A stretch of DNA of 64,000 nt, from positions 248,001 to 312,000 of the forward strand of contig DACV01000002.1 of NCBI GenBank assembly GCA_002494885.1. Direction: 5' to 3'. The position numbers were made by a program, and so were the translations under genes. The notes beneath the pieces are model-generated. The model had not been told where the DNA came from. It did no database searches and saw nothing but the letters and a program-made list of their open reading frames with translations. The DNA comes from Methanobacterium sp. UBA44. Lineage in GTDB: Archaea > Methanobacteriota > Methanobacteria > Methanobacteriales > Methanobacteriaceae. Positions 52,620 through 59,753 of the stretch are shown piece by piece (position 1 is the stretch's first letter; each line of letters opens with the position of its first letter).

Positions 52620-52961
52620 ATGAAAAAAGAAGAAATTATTGAAATTCCTAAAACGCGTAGCGTTTCGGATACCAAAATTCAAAGAATTTTGCGCATAATA
52701 AGAATTTCAAATCCGATAATCAAAAAAAAATATAAAGGCCAGGTAAAATGCATTTTTGGGTCATATGTCCGTGGTGAAGAAGGTCCAGGGAGCGATCTGG
52801 ATGTTTTAGTAGAATTTAAAGATAACGCGAATCTTTTGGACTTAGTAGGCATTTCTCAATTCTTAGAAGATAGGATTCATATTCCTGTTGATGTGGTTCC
52901 TATTGATACTGTTCGAGAGGAAATTAAAGAACAGGTTTTAAGGGAGGCCATTCCCATATGA
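52620..52961 (+). CDS. mntA: MntA-type nucleotidyltransferase antitoxin
   Basis: A 113-aa minimal nucleotidyltransferase. The catalytic pattern GS-x10-DxD is exact: GSYVRGEEGPGSDLD, near residue 47-61. In MntA-HepT systems this protein AMPylates the HEPN toxin and silences it. The gene overlaps the toxin by 4 bases. The N-terminus is unusual: residues about 11-27 (KTRSVSDTKIQRILRI) come from two short palindromes that match the hairpin repeats of this genome, so a repeat seems to have been taken into the coding sequence. ATG 52620 has only a weak ribosome site. Confidence 0.88.
   Translation: MKKEEIIEIPKTRSVSDTKIQRILRIIRISNPIIKKKYKGQVKCIFGSYVRGEEGPGSDLDVLVEFKDNANLLDLVGISQFLEDRIHIPVDVVPIDTVREEIKEQVLREAIPI
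52651..52695. repeat. Two palindromes inside mntA
   Basis: AAACGC-GTA-GCGTTT (52651-52665) and CAAAATTC-AAA-GAATTTTG (52673-52691), then CGCA. Stem, 3-base loop and GCA-type linker match the intergenic hairpin arrays at 12.2 and 37.7 kb. Both lie in frame in the first 25 codons of mntA. Confidence 0.8.
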
Positions 52962-53290
52962 GGGATTCAAAGCTCTATTTAAAGGACATTTTAGATGCCA
53001 TGGATTCCATAGAAATATTTGTTGAAGGAATGGATTTTGAAAAGTTTAAAAAAGATGATAAGACTTCCAGTGCTGTGATTAGAAAATTTGAAATAATTGG
53101 AGAAGCCACTAAAAAACTGCCTGAAGATATTAAAAAAGATTATCCCGACATTCCATGGAGAGAAATGGCAGGAATGAGAGATAAACTTATTCATTTTTAT
53201 TTTGGAGTTAAATATGAACTTGTATGGCGCACTATAAAAGATGTAATCCCCCAAATAAAGCCATATTTGATTAAAATTTACAAAAAATAA
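52958..53290 (+). CDS. hepT: HepT-type HEPN toxin (DUF86)
   Basis: A 110-aa all-helical HEPN RNase toxin. The RX4HXY motif is RDKLIHFY (R74, H79, Y81), where R and H form the RNase site and Tyr is the residue AMPylated by MntA in known pairs. VIRKFEIIGEATKKLP and MAGMRDKLIH are typical DUF86 segments. It overlaps mntA by four bases, so the two are translated together. Such modules may protect against phage or stabilise nearby DNA. It is convergent with nudC. Confidence 0.92.
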   Translation: MRDSKLYLKDILDAMDSIEIFVEGMDFEKFKKDDKTSSAVIRKFEIIGEATKKLPEDIKKDYPDIPWREMAGMRDKLIHFYFGVKYELVWRTIKDVIPQIKPYLIKIYKK

Positions 53291-53319
53291 ATTGAAACTT
53301 TTTATCGTCTGTAAATTAA

Positions 53320-54231
53320 CTATCTGTTTGAATAATTCTCAATAAACCACTCAATCAGCTCGCTAGCAATACTCATCTTTGATGGTAGTGGGGAAATTTC
53401 CTCGGGGCTGAACCATTTCGCATCTAAAATTTCTAACTCGTCCACTTTTATCTCTCCACTTTTATATTCTGCGGTAAACCCGACCATGAGGGAATGGGGA
53501 AACGGCCAGGGCTGGCTGTCAAAGTATTTGATATTTTTGACTTTAAGACCCACTTCTTCAGCGACTTCCCGCTTTACGGCCTCTTCCAGGGTTTCTCCAG
53601 GATCTACGAATCCAGCAATGAGGCCATACCTGTTGGTAACACCGTAGGAGTGTTTGGCCATGAGAAGCTTGCCGTCTTTAACGATTGCGGTAATTACTGC
53701 CGGCGAGATGCGTGGAAAGCTCATGTGCCCGCACTCTGGGCATTTTTTGGCATTGCCATGTTCCCAGTTGATGGTGGGGGCACCGCAAGCCCCGCAAAAC
53801 TGGTGATTCTTGTCCCAGTTAATGATCTGAATAGCCCGCCCGGCCAGAAGAAAGATATCCTCGTCCAGAATATCGTAGGTCAGTTTCAGGTCCTCGAAGG
53901 ACATGCCTTCTGGTGCGGTGGTTTCGGGGGTAACTTCGGCGGTGTAGGTGGGATGGCCATCCAGCGTGCCTAGATAATACTCTCTGATGGAAATGATTGA
54001 GAATTCTTTCAGACTATCGGTAAAAGGAATCTTCAAATCGTTTTTGGGGTTTATGAGCAGTTTATCAGAGTTAAAAATGAACCAGTAGGCAGGGGTGTTG
54101 CTTGCGCATTGGGATGCGACTGCTGGCTGGTATCTTTTGTATATGCCTAGTAGTATCGTTAGGGTTAGAACCAAAAAATGATAGTTTCTACTATTAAAAA
54201 TACCTCTAAAAATTTGTAATTTTTTATTCAT
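53320..54231 (-). CDS. nudC: NADH pyrophosphatase NudC with N-terminal hydrophobic extension
   Basis: A 303-aa Nudix hydrolase. The zinc ribbon CGACG...CPECG, the Nudix box GFVDPGETLEEAVKREVAEEVG, and SQPWPFPHSLMVGF after it define NudC, which hydrolyses NAD(H) and can remove NAD caps from RNA. The usual fold starts near PAYWFIF (residue 48). The first 35 residues (MNKKLQIFRGIFNSRNYHFL, then a hydrophobic helix) are extra, and AGGAG precedes their ATG. Part of the gene is more GC-rich than its surroundings: 34 of 60 bases at 53701-53760. Copies of its ends flank it, which suggests recent transfer or rearrangement. Confidence 0.88.
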   Translation of the reverse strand: MNKKLQIFRGIFNSRNYHFLVLTLTILLGIYKRYQPAVASQCASNTPAYWFIFNSDKLLINPKNDLKIPFTDSLKEFSIISIREYYLGTLDGHPTYTAEVTPETTAPEGMSFEDLKLTYDILDEDIFLLAGRAIQIINWDKNHQFCGACGAPTINWEHGNAKKCPECGHMSFPRISPAVITAIVKDGKLLMAKHSYGVTNRYGLIAGFVDPGETLEEAVKREVAEEVGLKVKNIKYFDSQPWPFPHSLMVGFTAEYKSGEIKVDELEILDAKWFSPEEISPLPSKMSIASELIEWFIENYSNR

Positions 54232-54242
54232 TTAGATGCTCC
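54140..54242 (-). repeat. Repeat A, copy 1 (start of nudC)
   Basis: About 100 bases covering the ribosome site and the first 33 codons of nudC. A diverged copy lies at 56158-56262, with shared words such as AGTAGTATCGTTA and GGTTAGAACCAAAAAAT. The two copies flank the PAS histidine kinase gene in direct orientation. Confidence 0.8.
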
Positions 54243-54411
54243 TAAATTTATGACTTTATATTTCTTATAAACAGAACGTAATATTTACTGACTTTTAATG
54301 TATGTTTTTTGCCAATTAGCTATATTTATTTAATAGTAATAAGTAGATTTTTAATCTAACACTTAAGAAAAGGATTTAATCTAAAGATTTTTAAAACAAG
54401 TAAAATTAAAA

Positions 54412-56004
54412 TCATTTATTCTTAATTGGAATAGTAAAATAAAAAGTAGAACCCACATCAAATGAGGATTCAACCCAAATTCGGCCGCCATGGCGTTCTA
54501 TAATCCTTTTAATTATTGCTAATCCGATTCCTGTGCCCTCATATTTATCCATAGTGTGTAATCGTTTGAACACTTCAAATATTTTGTCTGTGTATTGTTT
54601 TTCCATTCCAATGCCATTGTCTTCAACGCTAAAAATCCATTCTTTCCCCTTGTTATCTGGTTTAGCTGAAATGTGGATTCTTGGATTAAACTGGGGTTTT
54701 TTAAATTTAATACCGTTCCCTATAAAATTCTGGAAAACTCTAACCATCTGGTCAGGATCTGCAATAACCTCTGGAAGAGGGTCATGAAAAATTTCTGCAT
54801 TGGACTCATCAATGGAAGTATGCAAGTTAGATACTGCCTTTTCAACCTTAAGATTCATATCAGTTTCTACAAATCCCTTTTCCACTCTACCAATGCGTGA
54901 ATATTCCAGTAAACCTTGAATCATATCTTTCATCCTTTTGGCTGCTGAACTTATAAATTCAAGAAACTCATCAGCATCAGGGTCTAATTGTCCTTTATAG
55001 CGCCTTTCAATAAGCTGAGAAAAACTGGCAATAGTCCTAAGAGGTTCTTGTAAATCGTGACTGGTTATATAAGCAAAACTCTGCAACTCCTCATTTGAAC
55101 GCTCTAAATTAGTAATGGCTTCTTTAAGGAGTTGTTCATTTTCCTTTAGTTGTTGATTAGCTTCTGCAATTTCTGCAGCACGTTCCTCCACTTTCTCTTC
55201 AAGATGGTCACGTGATTCTTTTAATTCTTCTTCAGCTTTCTTACGTTCAGTTTCATCAAAAATATAACCTTTAACCTGGATAAGTTCATCTGAATCATTG
55301 AAAGTGCCAACAACATTAGCAATAATGTAAATTTTCTCGCCATCTTGCCGTTTATGCCAGCTTTGGTAATCCCGGATTTTACGTTCATTCTTCAAGCGAG
55401 CTATTAGATTAATCCAACTACTTTTATTGAACTTGGAAATGTCTGAATTAAGAGCTTGCTCACGATTATCAAAACCATAAATTCCTACAAATGAAGAGTT
55501 ACAATCAATTACTCTGCCTTCATGTGTAGCAATAAAATCTCCAGTCAAATCATCTTCAAAAAAACTACGATATTTCTCCTCACTCTCTTCACCTTTTTTA
55601 CGTTCTGTAATGTCTTGAATTTGCACTAAAAAGCCAGAATCAATAACAAAAATAGTTAAATCAATAAAAGCAATTCCAGAGAGTGTAGTATTATATATAC
55701 CTAATTTTTTATTGTCGTCAAAATTTACTGGAACTTGAATATTTATTAGTCCTTTCTCAAGCAATTCATCCTCTTTAGAACCCATATCAACTTCATTAAA
55801 TATATTAAGTCCTATAACATCATCTATTGAAGGAATTTCACCTATTTCTAAGGCTGATTGATTAGCATCAGTTAAGTTACCTTCTTTATCAAAAAATATA
55901 ATTCCTATGGGTGATTTTTCAAAGCTTTCCCTGAATTTATCGTTTGATTGTTTCATAAGAACACTATACCTATTGAAAATTAGTTCAATATAATATTGAT
56001 ACAA
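54412..56004 (-). CDS. Soluble PAS histidine kinase
   Basis: A 530-aa cytoplasmic kinase without membrane helices. Two PAS domains lie near residues 20-130 and 145-255 (FEKSPIGIIFFDKEGNLTDA, then FFEDDLTGDFIATHEG), followed by a coiled coil (about 255-305), HisKA with ITSHDLQEPLRTIASF, and HATPase with FIGNGIKFK, DNGIGME and GTGIGLAI. The start may be ATG 56004 or the ATG about 16 codons later (MKQSNDKFRES). The kinase half is closely related to that at 43083. It has no regulator partner nearby. It sits between two copies of repeat A. Confidence 0.9.
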   Translation of the reverse strand: MYQYYIELIFNRYSVLMKQSNDKFRESFEKSPIGIIFFDKEGNLTDANQSALEIGEIPSIDDVIGLNIFNEVDMGSKEDELLEKGLINIQVPVNFDDNKKLGIYNTTLSGIAFIDLTIFVIDSGFLVQIQDITERKKGEESEEKYRSFFEDDLTGDFIATHEGRVIDCNSSFVGIYGFDNREQALNSDISKFNKSSWINLIARLKNERKIRDYQSWHKRQDGEKIYIIANVVGTFNDSDELIQVKGYIFDETERKKAEEELKESRDHLEEKVEERAAEIAEANQQLKENEQLLKEAITNLERSNEELQSFAYITSHDLQEPLRTIASFSQLIERRYKGQLDPDADEFLEFISSAAKRMKDMIQGLLEYSRIGRVEKGFVETDMNLKVEKAVSNLHTSIDESNAEIFHDPLPEVIADPDQMVRVFQNFIGNGIKFKKPQFNPRIHISAKPDNKGKEWIFSVEDNGIGMEKQYTDKIFEVFKRLHTMDKYEGTGIGLAIIKRIIERHGGRIWVESSFDVGSTFYFTIPIKNK

Positions 56005-56157
56005 GTTATAATAATAAATTACTATTTACTTTTAATTTTTTCATTTTGAATTACTTAAAAATTAATATAGATGCAATGTGGCTAAAATTAGTGATTTTTT
56101 GTGAAAAGTCATATAATTTTGATTTATATATGCTGGTTTTAAACAGTGCACATATTT

Positions 56158-56262
56158 TTTGTAAATGCCAAGTAGTATCGTTAAGGTTAGAACCAAAAAA
56201 TAATACTTTCTACTATCAAAAATACCACTTAAAAATTGCAATTTTTTACTCATTCAGATTCT
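56158..56262 (-). repeat. Repeat A, copy 2
   Basis: Diverged copy of the nudC ribosome site and first 33 codons. It still has AGGAG and an ATG at 56253 and an open frame of 63 codons (MSKKLQFLSGIFDSRKYYFL...), ending unrelated to NudC. Whether it is expressed is unknown. The rest of the spacer 56005-56392 shows no gene. Confidence 0.75.
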
Positions 56263-56392
56263 CCTAAATAATATTTCTTTCATCAAAAATTATAGTATTT
56301 TTTTATTTTTCTAATAAATAGATAAGAATAATACTCTAGATTTAACTACAGACTATATTTTAATTAAAGAGTATAATTAATTTCTATGCTAT

Positions 56393-56929
56393 TTAAAATG
56401 TGGTAGTAGTCATTGCTAATTCACATAATTTTTCTTTAAACAAATTTACTAAATCTTGGGTAGTATTCAAATTTTCAATTTCTTCATATGACAAAATTAA
56501 AATATGTAAACGTCTCGACAAAGCCATAGAAATCTCATAATAAGCCCCATCGTTCCGTTCTCTAGAACCTGTAATCCCGTTAGTGGCCACAATTATCCCG
56601 TAGTCACGACCCCTATTTTGGAGCTTTTGAATAAAATAAGCCACATTTTGAGTATCAACAGGTCTAGACCAATTTTTACATTCTACAAGTACAAGTGCAG
56701 GAAAATAATGAAATCCTCTAGAATTATAAGATTCATTCCAAAAACCAATATCTATTTCTTCAGTTTGAGCATAATTTGTTTCATTTTTAAAACTAACGCT
56801 CATACCGGGTACTTTTTCAAATATATAACAAATAAGGTCCTCTAAAGCTTTACCTTTCTCATGAGAAGTAGTAGCATTATTGCTTCTTTGAAGAAACTCA
56901 TCTAACCTTCTTCTAGAATACTGAGCCAT
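56393..56929 (-). CDS. PD-(D/E)XK restriction-endonuclease-like protein
   Basis: A 178-aa nuclease-like protein. The core can be assigned as E30 (GKALEDLI), D60 (EEIDIGFW) and E83-x-K85 (LVLVECKNW), the Mrr-like arrangement. A later YGIIVATNGI strand fits the fold. It starts 2 bases after the stop of the TIR-like/nuclease gene and is probably translated with it. It may be the cutting unit of a defence module, or a second nuclease. The C-terminus has no recognisable DNA-binding domain. Confidence 0.75.
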   Translation of the reverse strand: MAQYSRRRLDEFLQRSNNATTSHEKGKALEDLICYIFEKVPGMSVSFKNETNYAQTEEIDIGFWNESYNSRGFHYFPALVLVECKNWSRPVDTQNVAYFIQKLQNRGRDYGIIVATNGITGSRERNDGAYYEISMALSRRLHILILSYEEIENLNTTQDLVNLFKEKLCELAMTTTTF

Positions 56930-56931
56930 TT

Positions 56932-57834
56932 TTAGACTCCTTTTTGGACATGTGCCATTTTATTTCTTTCTTTTACAATTATATCAGCTAAAGAAAGTTC
57001 ATTCAGCGAATTAACTAAATCGTTAATTTCTAGCCAAATTACCAGGGGCATTTGTAATTCAGAAGGTTCAAAATGTCTATTTTCATAATCTAGATAAATA
57101 AGAAGTCCTGTTGAAGCATTAGTATTTTCAAGATATTTTCTTAATTGAATTGCAGATTGTTTTAATTGATATCTAGACAAATTACCTACTTTAATTTCAA
57201 CTAAAACAGGATTTCCTAAATTAGATTCTAGTTTATCAACCCATAATGATATATCAATACCAATATCATTATAACTTTCCCTTTTAACTGTTCTAACCCC
57301 ATCTAAATTTTCAAATAAATTCATTAAAAATTCTTCTAATTCTTGTTCATTATTAATTAAATTAAGATTAGGCTGAGAAAGATAATCCTTAAATCTCTTT
57401 TTTGATTTTGGTTCTTTATTTTCATAATAAGCGCTTTTTGGGATTTTTCTATATTTATTCAAAAACTGGTCAAGAGAAAATGTTATTGCTTCTTTATCTT
57501 TAGAAAATGCCTTCACATATACAAAATTCTTCAAATTCAAAGGTATATCTATATTATCTTCAATTATTAAAAAGATTGGTTTTCCGATTCCCTTTGCAAG
57601 TCCTATTTCAAAAAAAACAGAAGGGGACCTATCTGAAGAGATTATAGCACATATAAAATCCGAACTACGTATTTCTTTTTCAATTGCCATTGATGCACTA
57701 ATTTTAGAAACTGGAATATGAAGAGAATCTGTTACCCTAATCTTACGAGCTTCCAATAGTTCCCTAAGAGGCCTAGTATCATTCTTAAAAGATGAAATTA
57801 GATAACACTTTTTAAATGATTTTTTTTTATTCAT
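56932..57834 (-). CDS. TIR-like domain fused to PD-(D/E)XK nuclease
   Basis: A 300-aa protein. Residues about 8-125 form a TIR-like or deoxyribosyltransferase-like nucleotide domain: CYLISSFKND, IRSSDFICAIIS, and VFFEIGLAKGIGKPIFLI with a probable catalytic Glu76. Residues about 160-290 form a PD-(D/E)XK nuclease with D194 (IGIDISLW) and E213-x-K215 (VLVEIKVG). Such a fusion suggests that NAD or a nucleotide signal is made or sensed by the first domain and the second cuts nucleic acid. It precedes the 56393 nuclease gene by 2 bases and follows the small protein gene. No exact family was recognised. Confidence 0.75.
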   Translation of the reverse strand: MNKKKSFKKCYLISSFKNDTRPLRELLEARKIRVTDSLHIPVSKISASMAIEKEIRSSDFICAIISSDRSPSVFFEIGLAKGIGKPIFLIIEDNIDIPLNLKNFVYVKAFSKDKEAITFSLDQFLNKYRKIPKSAYYENKEPKSKKRFKDYLSQPNLNLINNEQELEEFLMNLFENLDGVRTVKRESYNDIGIDISLWVDKLESNLGNPVLVEIKVGNLSRYQLKQSAIQLRKYLENTNASTGLLIYLDYENRHFEPSELQMPLVIWLEINDLVNSLNELSLADIIVKERNKMAHVQKGV

Positions 57835-57906
57835 ATATTACTCCTTACAAATTTAATTGACAAATTATTGTATTTTTGAAGAATTAGGAATGAATTAATT
57901 TATGTT

Positions 57907-58149
57907 TTATTCTCTTTTTAATTTACGCATTTCTTTATATCTTGATTCAACTTCTTCTATTTTAGACAAAATTAAGTCTTTTTTATCAGTTCCAAACTCC
58001 ATTTCAAGAGATTCTATTAATTTATTGTATTCTTTTTTAGGATAAAATGTTGAATTTATTTCATATCCTTTTATTTTCCAGTCCATAGTTCCGACTATAT
58101 GTAATAGGATACCCACTTCATTAATCTCAGTTTTCCGCCCTTTCATCAT
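57907..58149 (-). CDS. Small charged protein, function unknown
   Basis: An 80-aa protein (first residues MMKGRKTEINEVGILLH), with a mixed alpha/beta start and a charged C-terminal helix (ILSKIEEVESRYKEMRKLKRE). It starts 13 bases after the AbiV-type gene stop and 72 bases before the TIR-like gene. Position within the tight operon suggests it belongs to the same system, perhaps as an antitoxin or adaptor. That is only inference from context. No family was recognised. Confidence 0.55.
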   Translation of the reverse strand: MMKGRKTEINEVGILLHIVGTMDWKIKGYEINSTFYPKKEYNKLIESLEMEFGTDKKDLILSKIEEVESRYKEMRKLKRE

Positions 58150-58162
58150 TTATCTCCATAAT

Positions 58163-58723
58163 TTATTTATTTGCTTCTCTAAATTCATCTACTTCTTCAA
58201 GAATCCTTTTCCAATCATCAGGACCAGCTCCTGTAGTAAAACCCTGAATTTCTGCATAAATTTCTCCTGCAAAGCACACGAGTAAAAAAGCAGTATCTCT
58301 AGAAACTATATTTTCAGGCACAATCATACCATGTTCTAAATATAATGCATTATTCCTAATTTTGAATAATTCATCTTTTTTGATTAATTCAGCAAATCTG
58401 CTTTCATTATTTCCATAAATTCTAGTTACTCTCGAATTAACAATTAGATTATCATATGCTGCGTATCTATATTTTTGATGATGACTGTAGAACCCTTTTT
58501 TGTCAAATTTTTCTCCTAGAGATTCTATTCTCATAATAGTAAGTTTTCCTACCTCTTCTATAAGTGTAATAGCAAAAAATGATGCCAATGCAAAATCGGA
58601 CTCTTCAAAGAATTTGATACTTAATTTCCAATATTTATCATAGTGTCTTTTAACATCATCAGATAGTTTTATAGGTTTCATTTCCATTGCTTTTTGAAAT
58701 ATCTCTCGAGTTTTATTTTCCAT
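58163..58723 (-). CDS. AbiV-type HEPN abortive-infection protein
   Basis: A 186-aa helical protein of the AbiV/HEPN group. LASFFAITLIEEVGKLTIMR (residues about 46-65), FYSHHQKYRYAAYD and FKIRNNALYLEHG match the AbiV pattern (A..EExGK, H..K, RN..LYV/L). AbiV blocks phage translation in lactococci. Here it sits between Mrr and the small protein in a minus-strand operon of defence-like genes. It starts with ATG after a good spacing from the Mrr stop (59 bases). Function by homology is moderately sure, the target unknown. Confidence 0.75.
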   Translation of the reverse strand: MENKTREIFQKAMEMKPIKLSDDVKRHYDKYWKLSIKFFEESDFALASFFAITLIEEVGKLTIMRIESLGEKFDKKGFYSHHQKYRYAAYDNLIVNSRVTRIYGNNESRFAELIKKDELFKIRNNALYLEHGMIVPENIVSRDTAFLLVCFAGEIYAEIQGFTTGAGPDDWKRILEEVDEFREANK

Positions 58724-58782
58724 TTAATCACCAAATACTAAAAAATTATCTAAATCCTATTCTAAACCTTTAATAGCCTGTT

Positions 58783-59685
58783 TTATTCCTCATAGAAGTA
58801 ATCTGTATCTATTTTATTGATATCATAGGATATAACTTTAGATACACCAACTCCATGGTCAATCATATACCCTGCTAATGTTTCCCCATCTATAAGGACC
58901 ACATTATTTTTTTCAGCAGATTTATAAGCATTATCTGAAAAAGATGATGTTGTAATAAAAATTCCTTTTTTAGCGTTTTTGTCACTAAGAGCTCCAACAA
59001 ATTTTTGGATTTCTGGCCTTGTAACAGTATTTTCCCATCGTTTTGCCTGAATATAGATAGTATCTAAGCCTAACTTATCTTCTTTTATAATTCCATCAAT
59101 TCCAGCGTCTCCACTTCCACCAATAACTTTACCAGTATCTTTTCTTGACCCACCATATCCCATTTCTAATAATAAATCAATGACAAGTTTTTCAAAAAAT
59201 TTTGAAGAACAGGATTTAATACTTTCAATTAGCTCTTGTGCAAGATTATCTCTTAATTCTTGATAAGCATACTCAAGAGCTTCTTCAGGAGTTTTTTCTT
59301 CACCATCAGAGCCATTATCCCCATTATTCCCCTTCTTCTTTTTAACAGTTATAAACTCTATAAATTCTGGATATTGCCTTAGAAAATCAACATTAATTTT
59401 AGAAGGTTTTTGGTTTAAAACATCCAATCCCTTATCTGTAATATTAAAATAACCCCTACGTTTAGATTCTAAAAGTCCTGCTTTTTTGAGATAAGTTCTA
59501 GACCAGCCAACTCTATTATCAAAAACAAATTGAGTTCCACTTGGTAGAAGTTCCCTCCTTTCCTCATCAGTCAATTTAAATCTAATTGCAAGTTCTTCAA
59601 TAGCATCCCTTATCGAATGTTCTTGTATATCTCCAGCAAATTCTAATAAAGGCAACATTATACTCTGATAATCAGGTACAGCCAT
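58783..59685 (-). CDS. mrr: Mrr-type restriction endonuclease
   Basis: A 300-aa type IV restriction enzyme. The N-terminal half is the Mrr winged-helix domain (YQSIMLPLLEFAGDIQEHSI ... RRGYFNITDKG), joined by an Asn/Gly/Glu linker to the Mrr catalytic domain (about residues 165-285): FFEKLVIDLLLEMGYGG, then AGIDGIIKED and YIQAKRWEN, the PD-(D/E)XK site with Q in place of the first E/D. Such enzymes cut modified DNA. It starts 68 bases after the stop of the TPR-HEPN gene. ATCACC upstream reads GGTGAT on this strand, a fine ribosome site. Confidence 0.93.
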   Translation of the reverse strand: MAVPDYQSIMLPLLEFAGDIQEHSIRDAIEELAIRFKLTDEERRELLPSGTQFVFDNRVGWSRTYLKKAGLLESKRRGYFNITDKGLDVLNQKPSKINVDFLRQYPEFIEFITVKKKKGNNGDNGSDGEEKTPEEALEYAYQELRDNLAQELIESIKSCSSKFFEKLVIDLLLEMGYGGSRKDTGKVIGGSGDAGIDGIIKEDKLGLDTIYIQAKRWENTVTRPEIQKFVGALSDKNAKKGIFITTSSFSDNAYKSAEKNNVVLIDGETLAGYMIDHGVGVSKVISYDINKIDTDYFYEE

Positions 59686-59753
59686 TTAAATCACCAATAT
59701 ATTCCATAATTTTCCTTTAACCTTAATATTCATATATGAATATCGTTTGTCCC

